The notes beneath the pieces were generated by a model that saw only the letters and a program-made list of their open reading frames with translations, was not told where the DNA came from and ran no database searches. From Kitagawia praeruptora (lineage: Eukaryota; Streptophyta; Magnoliopsida; Apiales; Apiaceae), in contig CM075348.1 of NCBI GenBank assembly GCA_037693485.1, positions 103,338,109-103,402,108 on the forward strand: 64,000 nucleotides of DNA. The letters run 5' to 3'. The translations under genes and the position numbers were made by a program. Each line of letters begins with the position of its first letter. The first letter of the stretch is position 1. Positions 40,165 through 51,342 of the stretch are shown here, piece after piece.

Positions 40165-41285
40165 AAGTGCTGCATTTAAGAAGGGTTTTCCTGCTTTGGG
40201 ACCAAACAAATCGAGGCCGCATTAATAATTCTAGGCATAGCAAGAGAATCAAAGAAATAAAGGATACCTCTTGTTATATCAGGCCCCACAATGTGCCAAG
40301 TAGCTAGGTAGAATTCCACTGTAAACCCATCAGGTCCTGGACTCTTGTTTTTCCCCATTCTTTTTAAAGTATTCAGAATATCCCTCTCTCTAAACGGGGC
40401 GGTAAGCAGCGTCGACTGGGCCTCGTTTACTACCGGCAAAGAAATGTCTTCAGGAAAATGATTAACCTCCCCTCTGTTGCCCAACAATTGTTTGTAATAG
40501 TCAACAGCCACCTTAGACATATCCGCATGGTCTGTGACTCTCACCATTCTGTGTCTGTAAGGATAGGATTTTGTTAACATTCCATCTTCCTCTGCATGCA
40601 TTAAAGAAATACCTGTTATTACTATCCCCATTCTTCAACCACTGAACTCTGGACTTTTGCTTCAAAAAACACTCTTCCAAATGAAGGGCTTTAGAATAGG
40701 CATCCATGAGATTACGCTCTTCCTCGAAATAAGCAGGGGAAGGAGAAGGAGGAATGGCATTCTGGAATGCCAACAAATCGTTTCCTGCATTCTTGACCAT
40801 TTGTTGCAAATCCCCCATAGATCTATTAAGCCCCTTAATCACCACTTTTACCCTTTTAAGCTTCGAAGTGAGCATCTGCCATGGGTTACCTAGGTCGGAA
40901 TAAGACCAAGCAGACTCAACCACCGAAAGAAAAGCGGGGTTTTCAATAAGGTGGTTGAAAAATTGAAAAGGTTTCAGGACCTTAGGCCGGTCCAACCCCA
41001 GAAACGTCAGCACCGGGCAATGATCTGACAACCCTCTAGCACGGAAATCAGTAAAAGAACAGGGAAACCTATTGTGCCACTCAGCATTAACTAGGACACG
41101 ATCCAGTTTCCTGAACTTCGGATGATGCACATTACAAACCCACCATGTCAAGAAATTCCCAACACTTCGAAGATCAGAAATTCCCAAAGAGAGAATGAAA
41201 TCTTTAAACTCTGTCATATCAGAGGTCCAACTCTCATTACCACCACCTTTTTTCTCCGACAATCTAAGGCATGTGTTAAAGTCTC
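40165..41285 (-). pseudogene. L5 ORF2 middle part: endonuclease C-terminus to start of reverse transcriptase
   Basis: The frame reads F-K-D-F-I-L-S-L-G-I-S-D-L, S-D-H-C-P (endonuclease active-site block), a helical linker, K-S-R-V-Q-W-L-K-N-G-D, and after a shift near 40540, K-S-P-G-P-D-G-F and the approach to M-Q-H-F-R-P. It joins the piece at 35054-37127 across Y. Confidence 0.87.
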
Positions 41286-43267
41286 AACAACTGCATTTGA
41301 GAAGAGAGTTGTGGAAAATGAGAGTCGGTCTAAATTCTCTCTAACTTCTCTCTTCTTTCTCTCTCTAATTTCAAATCACTTTCTTCATCAGATCAAATCA
41401 GCCTCCCAAACCCATTTCTTCACCTAATCTCCTAACTCAAACACTAAATTTCTTTTTTTCCTGTCTCATGTCCCGTAATAGGGTTTCTTTCTTGGATGAT
41501 TCCATATCGGCGGCTAATGTCACCGATAGTGTGAAGCTAACCCAAGAGGGGTTAGAACCGGTAACGAGACCGAAAAGGGTTTCATTTGCAGTTGATTTGG
41601 TATCGTATATACCATCTGTTGGCTCCCATTCCAGGAAGTTAGAAGGATTGGGTATTAAGAATGATGGTAGCTTGCTGGATCGGACCTCTAATGGCAGGAA
41701 GTCGGAAGTGAGCCCGATCCCGAAGAAAGTGTCTTTCGCGAAAGATTTGGTGTCAGTGATACCGTTGGAGCAGGTTAATCCAGTAAGATCTGCTTGGAGA
41801 CCTCAATCCAAGAGGAGGAGGTTGGATCTGGATGGATTTGATGACAACAAAGGGCGAAAGTTGGGTCCTGGTTGCTATTCAGTATGATGAGAAGGTTAGT
41901 TCTTTGAATTTGAGTTATACTAATGATGTGGATTCTGGGGATGATGAAGTAACTTCGGGGTTGGTGGCAAACCTTGTTCAACAAATAGTGGCTGATGCTG
42001 CTTGGGATGGAAATCCCAACACATTGGCTGGGGATTCGCGTGATTCTCACCAGGGTCTGGTGAAGACATGTTTTGATGAGGGTTCCTATGGTGACAAAAA
42101 AGGGGTTGATAATAAGGAGACTTCCTCTGGATGTAACGAAGGTGCTATTCTTGATGGCCTAGGTGGGTTATCTGGGGACGAAGTGGATGACTTGCAATGG
42201 AAGATGTTGGCCACTGAGAGGCATTTGTCTGATATTCGGAAGTATGCTACAGTGTTAAAGTTTTTTATCAGTTACATGGGTTTTAAGGAGCCGTTGCTCA
42301 AGAGGTGGATGAAGACAGAAATTAAAGTTGTTGGGGATTTCATGATTGACATTTCGGAATGTGGATAGGATGAGGAGCTCTGTATAGCTCTTAATGAGGT
42401 TATCCAGTTGCAGCAGTTTGTTGTTAAAGAAGGGATCGAAATCCCTGTTGAAGGAATCCCTCTTGAGGGGGTTTTTTGTGAGAATGTGCGCACTAAGGAT
42501 TTTATGGTCACCTTGGAAAAGGAAGAGGGTACTGGGCCAGGGGATATCAAACCTCAGCAGAAGACCGTCAAGTGGAAGGATGATATCCAGTCCATAATGT
42601 GGGGAAAAATTGGAGACTCTGAGATTGTTGATGCTGACTTCAAAAAGGCTCCGGATAGAGCTTACCAAATTGATGCTGAGATTGATGAAGCATTTGACTA
42701 CTTGATGAGTAGGGGACCAAATGAAGGCACTGTTGCTGAGATGCAGAGGAAGGAGGATTTGGGGGATGGTATTCCTTGGGAAGACTTTCCCACTGTTAGT
42801 ATCCTCCCTGCTTTCGAGACGGATTACTATGCTATGGAGACTGATGAGAAGCAGGGAAGCGGTAGACCTGAGAAAGGTATTTACAGACAGGATATGACTC
42901 TTTTAAAGGACACTATGATGCGGATGGAGGTTGACCATGATGATGGTCAGGGTTGGGACAGAATGGAGGAGAAGCGGGCCACTTCTGGTCTTTGTAAGGA
43001 GAAGCTGGAAGCATCTGTGCAGGAATCAAATGTTCGTTGGACCAAATCCAGGCTCAAGCAATGGAGAGCGACTAGAGGTGGTCACTCCATCAGGAATTAA
43101 TTATGGGTCTTTAAGCTTTTGTCTTTTGTTTCTTTGTCTTTGTTGATTGTAAAATGACTTAATATTGTTTTGTCTCTGTTTGTTTCATGTTGTTTTGGAG
43201 GGGTATGCCCCCAAAATTCTGTAAGTTGTACCCTTTGTGGTATAAATTTTAATTAGCAAAAAAAAAG
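41286..43267 (+). mobile_element. E11: complete non-autonomous LINE-tailed element, module A
   Basis: A 13-bp duplication GTGTTAAAGTCTC (41273-41285 and 43268-43280) flanks it, inside L5 and antisense to it. The shared leader begins at about 41314 after 28 extra bases. The tail has a modified hairpin box (GGAGGGGTATGCCCCCA near 43197), the AT box and poly-A. It is the only module A element here with leader, full ORF and tail all in one piece. Confidence 0.93.
41468..43100 (+). pseudogene. E11 ORF (module A): KRVSF repeats, acidic block, helical repeats, RGGHS end
   Basis: The ATG at 41468 opens M-S-R-N-R-V-S-F. RVSF-type motifs are at residues 5-8, 36-40 (KRVSF) and 86-90 (KKVSF), followed in the last two by A-x-D-L-V-S-x-I-P. 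A frameshift at about 41850 leads to L-S-Y-T-N-D-V-D-S-G-D-D-E-V as in E2. Then come L-K-F-F-I-S-Y-M-G-F, a TAG at 42366, L-Q-Q-F-V-V-K-E-G-I-E-I-P, an acidic region and the end K-S-R-L-K-Q-W-R-A-T-R-G-G-H-S. The total would be about 540 residues. Two lesions only. Role unknown; phosphatase docking is a hypothesis. Confidence 0.72.
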
Positions 43268-43694
43268 TGTTAAAGTCTCCAGAAATTACCCAAGGATTAT
43301 TAGAAAGACCTCGAGATACATTACTTAACTCAGACCACAATCTTCTCCGATCGTTGTCCCCATTATATCCATAAATAAACGAAGCAACAAAACTCAAATT
43401 CGAAGGCAGGCAAGTAAGCGAACAAGTGATATGCTGAGCAGAGGAGGCAATCACCACAACTTTCCAAAAATCTGGGTTCCACCCTAGCCAAATACGGCCA
43501 CCCGCATGGTGATCATAGTTAAAACACCACTCAAAACGCGGGTTAATCTCCTTGGAGATAATCTTAGCAACATCCCTTTGAACATGCGTTTCCAAAATGC
43601 TAATCAAAGACAGCTTATTAGTCAAAATAATTTTTTTGACAAAATCAACCTTGTTGTTGAGGCCACGGATGTTGTAAGAACAAAAATCAGTCAT
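43268..43694 (-). pseudogene. L5 ORF2 endonuclease N-terminal part
   Basis: It starts M-T-D-F-C-S-Y-N-I-R-G-L-N-N-K at 43694, with E-T-H and W-L-G-W-N-P blocks, and ends at the G-D-F-N-T codons where E11 is inserted. It is open throughout. It resumes at 41285. Confidence 0.88.
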
Positions 43695-43706
43695 TGGAAA
43701 ACTGAG

Positions 43707-44139
43707 TTAAGACTTCGAAGGAGGGCCCCCAGACCCCCACTTCGCACGTTTGATCCCCTTTGATATTGCTTTTTTACTGCTCTGTTTACTGCTCTGTTTA
43801 TGATCAACCTCATCACACACAACATTCTTGAATCCCTGAGGAGAAGGGGTTCCAGCAGAAAGGCTGGGAGAAGCGATTGGTTTCCTCTTGTTCTTGACCT
43901 CAATCCAACCCTCATTCTCTACATTAATCACTCCCAACAAACTACTCTCTGCTTTGCTCTCCTCCGCAGTTTTCTTCTCAGTAGGGGTAGACAAAGAATG
44001 CTCCTGAGTTGTATCCATAACCTCAACCTTCTCCCCTGCTACTTCCTTACCTTCGCGTTTGGTTTGAGGATCATTATCATCCCCATTATGATTCTCCCCC
44101 TTGTGACTAGGTTCCCCCCTCTCTCAAGCACGAGGCCTG
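43707..44139 (-). pseudogene. L5 ORF1 C-terminal part
   Basis: The frame enters from the copia insertion (R-P-R-A then a TGA at about 44125), then reads a charged, Lys/Glu-rich tail with W-I-E-V-K-N-K-R-K-P and ends K-R-A-K-W-G-S-G-G-P-P-S-K-S. The stop lies about 10 bases before the ORF2 ATG. Confidence 0.82.
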
Positions 44140-45685
44140 TGATAGTGTTAGTGCCCTAGAGACAATGTAGTTGTGCTTCTAGGAAAGACTATTTTGTTAT
44201 GTTCCAACGATTATTTCTATATTGATTTATTATGTCTTTATTTACTGCGAAATAAATATTAGAATAATAAATGTCCTTGGAATATGTAACATGTATTCTA
44301 TATCTTTAAGTATGTGACTTAAAAATGAGATTATATGAATAGTGTTTATATTCCTAAATATCCCTAATCGAGCATTAATAATATGGGACAATTATAATGC
44401 ATAGAGATTAGTATGTTTGTTGACTGATGACCACATCTCATTGGTCATAGGTATAGTGATACTAAAGTCAAGAACATAGGTGCATGTAATATTCTACATG
44501 ACACTGGATTGACCCACAGTGAGTTTCTACATGTTGATAATGTCATTAGAAAGACTCACAGTGATAATGGTGTAATGATCCTTAGACTTGAGATCATTAT
44601 ATTTCTATACGAGGATTAATATACTTTGACTACATTAAAAGTTACCTTTGACCGGGTGATGATAAAAGTGTACATCGGGTATATTATGAGACGTATGAGA
44701 AATATGAATGATAGATAAAGGATTTAACCCTCCTATTATTAGGAGAGATATTATTGGCCTCTTGATTGAGTGTGATTATGAAAATGCATGGCCATGCTCA
44801 AATATTGATTTGTTTTTAATAATCTACTCATTGATCAAGGAAACCCGGATTAAACGTTGAAGAGGATGACTAATTACGTGCCTCGAGTTTAATCTATAAT
44901 ATATGGTTAAAGGGATTATATTACACGGAAACATTAATCACGAAAGGTTTAATTGGATCACCAGTTAATTATTATTACTTGGGTAGCAATGATGTATTAC
45001 TAGATGCCGCTCATTGTTTACAATTTTAATTAGATATTAAAATTGTTGCCAACGTAATAATAACCTATAGGGTCACACACAAAGAACGCTTGAAGGAGAA
45101 ATAATTTAAATTATGAATTTAAATTAAATAAGTAATTTGTTCTATTTATAATGTTAATTAAGTTTGACTTAATTAATTAATTAAATAGAAAAAATGGAAT
45201 TACTTTAACTAATTCCGAAATTAGTTTTTAATTAATTAAGTGAGACTTAATTAAATAATAAATTGGAATTTCGAATTAGTATTAATTATAATTGGATTAT
45301 AATTAGAAAACTAATTCTCTTCTCTCTATATATATCTCTTTATGGCTGATTTTACATGGTGATACAAGTTTTACAAAACCCTAGCCGTTCTTGAGAGAGA
45401 TAAAGAAGATAGAGTGGGAAGTAGTTTTCGAGTGCTAGTACACATCAATCCTTCGAGAAAAGCGTTCGTGTGGATACCGGTAGAGCGTAGATCGCGAGAG
45501 CGGGATGCGTGGTGATTCAAGTTGCTTTGGACCTCCATCTGTCATCAACTGTTAAAGGTTCGTTTTAAGGTAAACGTTCATAACTACGAATTAAACGTCT
45601 GTTTTGCATGGATCCTGCGATTGGGTTTCGATTTTATTGTTTTTTATTATTGATTTCCGCTGCGTTTGATGCTCGAAACCCTTCA
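44140..45685 (+). repeat. 5' long terminal repeat of the copia element
   Basis: TG...CA ends, 1,546 bp, equal in length to the 3' copy. A TATATATATC box near 45330 precedes a likely transcription start. AT-rich in the middle. Confidence 0.95.
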
Positions 45686-47893
45686 ATGGCATCAGAGCTA
45701 CTTGCAAAAAGCTTTTAATTCGTTTATGTGTTTAACAGTTTTGGTGTATATAAGCATGTATATGATTCGCCATGATTTTGTGATGATACGAGATGTGTAT
45801 GTATATGTTTTGAACATATGACATATTAGTGGATTGTATAATCATGGGATGATTGTATATATTGTTGTATGTGTATGATACATGCTTGTTCATATTTTTG
45901 GAGATTGTATACGATACGATTTCTGAAAATTGCGCAGATTTAGTGAAATTTTCGTACTGTGTCCGATTTTCACAAACGATATATGTTTTCTGACTGGAAT
46001 CGAGCCACTGAACAAGACTGACAAAGTCAGGTTCGCATCTGTAAGCCGTTTGAGGTCGTTTACGGCTTATAAACAGCGATTTATGGTTTTCTTATTTAAT
46101 TTCGGTTTTTCTGAAAATTGTTATATGAGTTATAACTTATTAGATCATATTGGATATGATGATGATCATATAATCTGTATATATATTGATATATATAAAA
46201 TTTATGTTTGTTCTTGGTATGGGGATTGTATACGATATGATTTCTGTAAACGCTGTTAAGATTTGGTGAAATTTGTGTCCAGTGTCCGATTTTCGCAAAC
46301 GATATGTGTTTTCTGACTGGAAACGAGTGTCTGAACAAAACTGATAGCAAAGCTATCATCGACTCGTCTGTAAGGCGTTTGACGCCGTTTAGTGCCTGAA
46401 AACGGTGATTTATTGTTTTCAGAATTTGATTCTGATTTTTTTGATTTTTGCGTTTTATGATTTCTTTGATTGGATCATATGAAATATGATATGATTTAAT
46501 ATGATTAGATAACATGACATGTTCTTTAATTGTTACTTGAGCATGGTGATTGGTTATGGGCTTAATGACCCATAGGTTAGTGGTTTTGATATGTAATTAT
46601 GGTTTTGATAAATACGACTTGCATGTCGTCTTCTTTTCTTGTATTTTTTTTTTTTTTTTTTTGCTAATTAATTTTTAACTGTTCTATCTCGAATGTAACT
46701 CGAGTTTAATTATGTAAGTTGATTAGTATAGGTTATATTTCTATTATCTTTTGTAATTGTACTTGGAGAATGAAGGACAACCAACCAAGGAGGAGCAAGG
46801 AGCAAGACAAGAAGAAAGTAAGATTTGTAATGCTGTATTTATTTTAAACCTTAGACTGACTATTGATCCTTCCATTAGCTTGGAAGGATCACATAGGATA
46901 AAGGCCATAACCAACCACGTTTACATACTGCACTTTACATATAATGTATGAATGTATGTGTAGAATACATAGAGATGCGTGCTTTAATTAGATTAATCAT
47001 GTATGATTGAATGTATTAGATACATCACCCATGCCATGCTTGCTTAAACAAGATAAAATCTGTAACGGCTCGAGATTTTATAATTAAACATAATGATCAT
47101 GAGATTTCTGTGTTTACGAAACACGGAATTAAATACGAATTTTCAATGATTTTGATATGGGGAGATTTTGTCAACAACGGGCCATGCCTGTAAGGAAGTC
47201 GGGTATTAAGTGATACCATTGTGTCTTCTCCGATAACCTGGAAATCAAACCATTGATGAATCTTGATTTGAAGTATTTAATTCAAGGAAAAATTGGGAAT
47301 CTCTTTATGATGGGATCATGGTCGTTTTAACTAAAACCCCTAAGAAAAATATTAAGTTTAAGATGCCTTCCAATGGGAAACACTCGTCAAGACCTAGATC
47401 GACAAAGGGTAGGTGCGCCAAAGCGGAGTACCCTCATTTATCTTGGTAAGACGCGATCGAGTAAGTTAGTGATACTTAACTGTTAGACCATTGGGTTCGA
47501 CTTAACTAAGTGACCACAATAGGATTGTGAACTTAGAGGCATAGAGTTTGGTAAGATTTATTAGATAAATAGGAACAAATGCTGTTATATGAACAAATGT
47601 TGTTCTACCAAACTATCCAAGAGTTATATATGATATAATTGACAAATGTTGTCTACCTAAATAATCATTTTAAGGAGAAAAGCCAAAGCTGACCTTAAAA
47701 GGGATGAAATATGGATCTTGGCTCACTAGAAAGGTTTAGAGAAACTTTTCCGAATTGATAGGTAGGGCTATTAATTTGATAAAAATAGTGAGAGATATAT
47801 ATATTTTGAATATATATGAATAATCACTTGAACATAATTTAATAATTCCGTAGACTAATTATTTTATGCATTTTAACATTGTAGAAATTCGAA
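45686..47893 (+). other. Copia primer-binding site and long leader with an internal duplication
   Basis: ATGGCATCAGAGC directly after the repeat resembles the plant tRNA-Met primer site (TGGTATCAGAGC) with one change. The 2.2-kb leader has a degenerate duplication: about 45900-46190 and 46220-46500 share GATTGTATACGATA, GTGTCCGATTTT, ACGATAT and GTTTTCTGACTGGAA. A poly-T followed by GCTAATTAA at 46644-46671 looks like a sliver of LINE tail. Confidence 0.7.
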
Positions 47894-48618
47894 ATGGCAA
47901 ATAACTCAAATAACTTCTCTGTACGATCAGTCCTTGAGAAGGACAAGTTGACAAGAACTAACTTCCTAGATTGGCAAAGGAATTTGAGGATTGTCCTCAG
48001 GCAAGAGCGAAAGCTCTATGTCATAGATATTCCTTACCCTGGACCTCTCTCTGAAGGTGCAACGGAGGCTCAACGAAATGCTTATTAGAAGCATTTGGAT
48101 GATGACACCGATGTCACCTGTTTTATGCTTGCGACTATGAGTCCTGAGCTGCAAAAACATTATGAGAATTTTGATTCTTATATCATGATCGAGCACCTTA
48201 AACGTATGTTTAAAGGACAGGCTCGTCAAGAGAGATTTGATACAAGCAAGGCTTTTTATGCGTGTAAACAGGGTAAAAGGAAGAGAAACTGTCAAAATTA
48301 TTTGGAGGATCTAAAGAAACTGAAGGTTGTTCAGATTTCTGATTCAGGTAATTATGTTATAGAAGTCAATTTGTCTACTTCTACATCATGGGTATTAGAT
48401 ACTGGATGTGATTCCCACATTTGTATAAATGTGCAAGAACTCCGAAGGAGTAGAACTTTGGCGAAAGGAAAAGTCGACCTACATGTTGGCAATGGAGCAA
48501 AGGTTGCTGCCTTAGTTGTAGGGACTTATTATTTCTCGTTGTCCACTGGGCTTATTTTAGAACTAAAGAACTGTTTTATGTGCCTACGATTTGCAGAAAC
48601 ATTATTTCCATTTCTTGT
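47894..48618 (+). pseudogene. Copia gag (internally deleted) and protease
   Basis: The start M-A-N-N-S-N-N-F at 47894 is followed by the gag capsid region; a TAG at 48086 interrupts it in frame. After F-D-T-S-K-A the sequence jumps to K-R-K-R-N-C, the end of the zinc knuckle, so roughly 100 residues of capsid and most of the CCHC finger are missing compared with related copia gags. The protease has the L-D-T-G active site near 48398. A one-base deletion near 48575 shifts the frame. The family's gag packages the RNA and the protease matures the polyprotein; neither can work here. Confidence 0.85.
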
Positions 48619-49670
48619 TTGGACAAGATTGGTTTTTCGTTTTTGATTCAGAACAATGGTTGTTCGTTTTCATTGAATAATGTTACCTATGGGGTTTCAC
48701 GTTTGTTTAATGGTTTGTATGTTCTTGATCTTGATAATCCTGTCTATAACATAAATAATAAACGTCTTAAGACAAATGACTCAAATCAAACATATACCTC
48801 TGGCACTGTCGTTTAGGCCATATAAATGAGAATCGCATTTCCAAGTTACATAAGGATGGATACTTGGATAAGTTTGATTTCGAATCATACGAGGAATGTG
48901 AACCATGTCTCATTGGCAAAATGACTAAAGCTCCTTTTACCAGACAAGGTGAGAGGGCCACCAAACGATTGGAATTGATACATAGTGATGTATGTGGTCC
49001 AATGCGTACGATGGCAAGAGGTGGATTTTATTATTTCATAACCTTTACTGATGATTTTAGTAGATTCGGATATATGTATCTTTTGAAGAACAAATCCGAA
49101 TCGTTTCAAAAATTCAAAGAGTATAAGGCTGAAGTTGAAAAGCAATTAGGCGAAAGTATTAAAACTCTACGATCTGATCGTGGGGTAAAATACTTAAGCT
49201 TGGAATTTAAGAATTTCCTAAAGGAGTGTGGTAACGTATCACAACTCACTCCTCCTGGAACACCACAATGGAATGGGGTGTTTGAAAGGAGAAATCGTAC
49301 CTTGTTGGACATGGTGCGATCGATGATGAGTCATGCGGATCTTCCAATTTGTTTCTGGGGTTATGCCCTAGAGACGACTACACAAACACTAAACCGAGTT
49401 CCTTCAAAATCGGTTCAAAAGACACCATATGAGATATGGACTGATAAACGTAATAGCGTGTCATTTATGAAAGTTTGGGGATGATAAGCGTTTGTGAAAT
49501 GCTTGGTCTCTGATAAGCTAGGACCGAAATCAGATAAATGTAATTTTGTAGGATACCCATTAGAAACTAAAGGGTATTATTTCTATAAACCTTCAAAGAA
49601 CAAATTATTTGTTGCTCGAACGGCTGTGTTTCTAGAGAGAGAACTGCTTTCTAAGAAAAAATAGTGGGAG
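48580..49670 (+). pseudogene. Copia integrase, two breaks
   Basis: After the protease the frame resumes with the GAG-pre-integrase region. A shift near 48790 separates it from W-H-C-R-L-G-H-I-N. The catalytic core is recognisable: H-S-D-V-C-G-P, F-T-D-D-F-S-R, and W-N-G-V-F-E-R-R-N with the expected Glu. Two consecutive stops (49482-49487) follow V-W-G, and the C-terminal region ends near 49660. It would insert element cDNA into the genome, making 5-bp duplications. Confidence 0.87.
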
Positions 49671-49918
49671 GACAATAGAACTTGATGAGGATCGAGAACT
49701 ACAAGATAATGTTGAACCAGAGTTGGAACATGAGCAGAATGAGACTCAAGATGTTGAGAACAATACTGCTCAAGAAACACAGGTTGTTCGTAGATCTAGT
49801 AGGATTCGCCAGTAGCCAGAGAGATATTATAGATTTCTCCTGACTTGAAGTGGCGATGTAATGCTTATAGATGATGATGAGCCTCTCACCTACAAGGATG
49901 ACTATGAACAGTCCAGAT

Positions 49919-51328
49919 TCTGAGAGATGACTGGAGGCCATGAAATCTGAGATGGATTCCATATATGAAAACCAAGTGTGGACTTTGGTTGCACCACAGG
50001 ATGGGGTAAAACCCATAGAGTGCAAGTGGTTTTTCAAAAAGAAAACTGACATGGATGGAAACTTACAGACCTACAAGGCAAGACTAGTGGCGAAAGGTTT
50101 TAAGCAAATTCATGGTATTGACTATGATGAAACTTTCTCACCGGTAGCTATGGTCAAATCCATCAGGATTTTGCTTGCGATAGTAGCTTATTATGACTAT
50201 GAGATCTGGCAAATGGATGTCAAGACTGCTTTCTTAAATGGGAGCTTAGAAGAGGATGTGTACATGACACAATCTCAGGGTTTTATTGATTCAAGGTTTG
50301 CTAGAATGGTTTGTAAGTTGCGACGATCCATTTATGGATTGAAGCAGGCCTCAAGGAGATGGAACATCCATTTTGATGAAACAGTCAAAGAGTTTGGCTT
50401 CATACAAAATGAGGATGAGCCGTGTGTTTATAAGAAGGTTAGTGGGAGCCATGTGGCATTCCTAGTATTATATGTAGATGACATATTACTAATAGGGAAT
50501 AACATTCCTTCTCTACAGGCTGTGAAGACTTGGTTGGGAAAAAGTTTTTCGATGAAAGACTTAGGCGATGCTACCTATATCTTAGGGATCAGGATCTATA
50601 GAGATAGATCTAAAAGATTAATGGGCTTGAGTCAGAGTACATACATTGACAAAGTGTTGCATCGTTTTGGGATGCAACGGGCAAAGAAGGGCTATGTCCC
50701 GGTGTCTCATGGGATAGTGATCTCAAAGGGAAACTGTCCTAAATCATCAGATGATAAGGACCGTATGAGTCAAGTACCATATGCTTCGGCAATTGGTTCT
50801 ATAATGTGTGCAATGATATGTACTCGTCCTGATATCTCGTATGCTTTGAACATGATGAGCAGATACCAGTCTAATCCAGGTGAGGGTCACTAGATAGCTT
50901 TCAAGAATATTCTTAAGTACCTTAAATGGACTGAAGATTCGTTCTTGATATACGGAGGAGATGAGAAGCTGGTTGTAAGAGGTTACACTAGTGCTAGTTT
51001 CCAGACAGATAGGGACGATTCTGTGTCCCAGTCTGGATTCGGTTTCTGTCTAAATAGAAGTGTTGTAAGTTGGAATAGTTCACAGTAAATGATTCTACAA
51101 TGGAGGCTGAGTATATTGATGCTTGCGAAGCAACCAAGAAGGTTGGTTGAGAATTTACTTAGGCGATATCACCTTATTAATGAGATTAATGGTCAAGGAG
51201 ATATACATAAATGTAAAGTGCATATTAATGATAATGTTGCGGAAGCACTGACCAAGGCTTTGTCGCAGCAGAAGCACGAAGGTCACACTAGTTCCATGAG
51301 TATTAGATACATGGGCGATTGGCTCTAG
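49919..51328 (+). pseudogene. Copia reverse transcriptase and RNase H
   Basis: The reverse transcriptase is open from 49940 to 50893 and includes W-x-L-V-A-P, K-A-R-L-V-A-K-G, Q-M-D-V-K-T-A-F-L-N-G, I-Y-G-L-K-Q-A-S-R and the catalytic Y-V-D-D at 50471-50482. A TAG at 50891-50893 and a second stop near 51086 break the RNase H part (I-L-K-Y-L-K-W-T, then G-Y-T-S-A-S-F-Q, where the usual catalytic D is replaced by S). The final section to 51328 is frame-shifted but recognisable. Confidence 0.9.
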
Positions 51329-51342
51329 TGCAAGTGGGAGAT

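Noticed and set aside
44140..45685. tRNA or other small RNA genes in the terminal repeats and AT-rich spacers
   Set aside because: I found no cloverleaf with A and B boxes.
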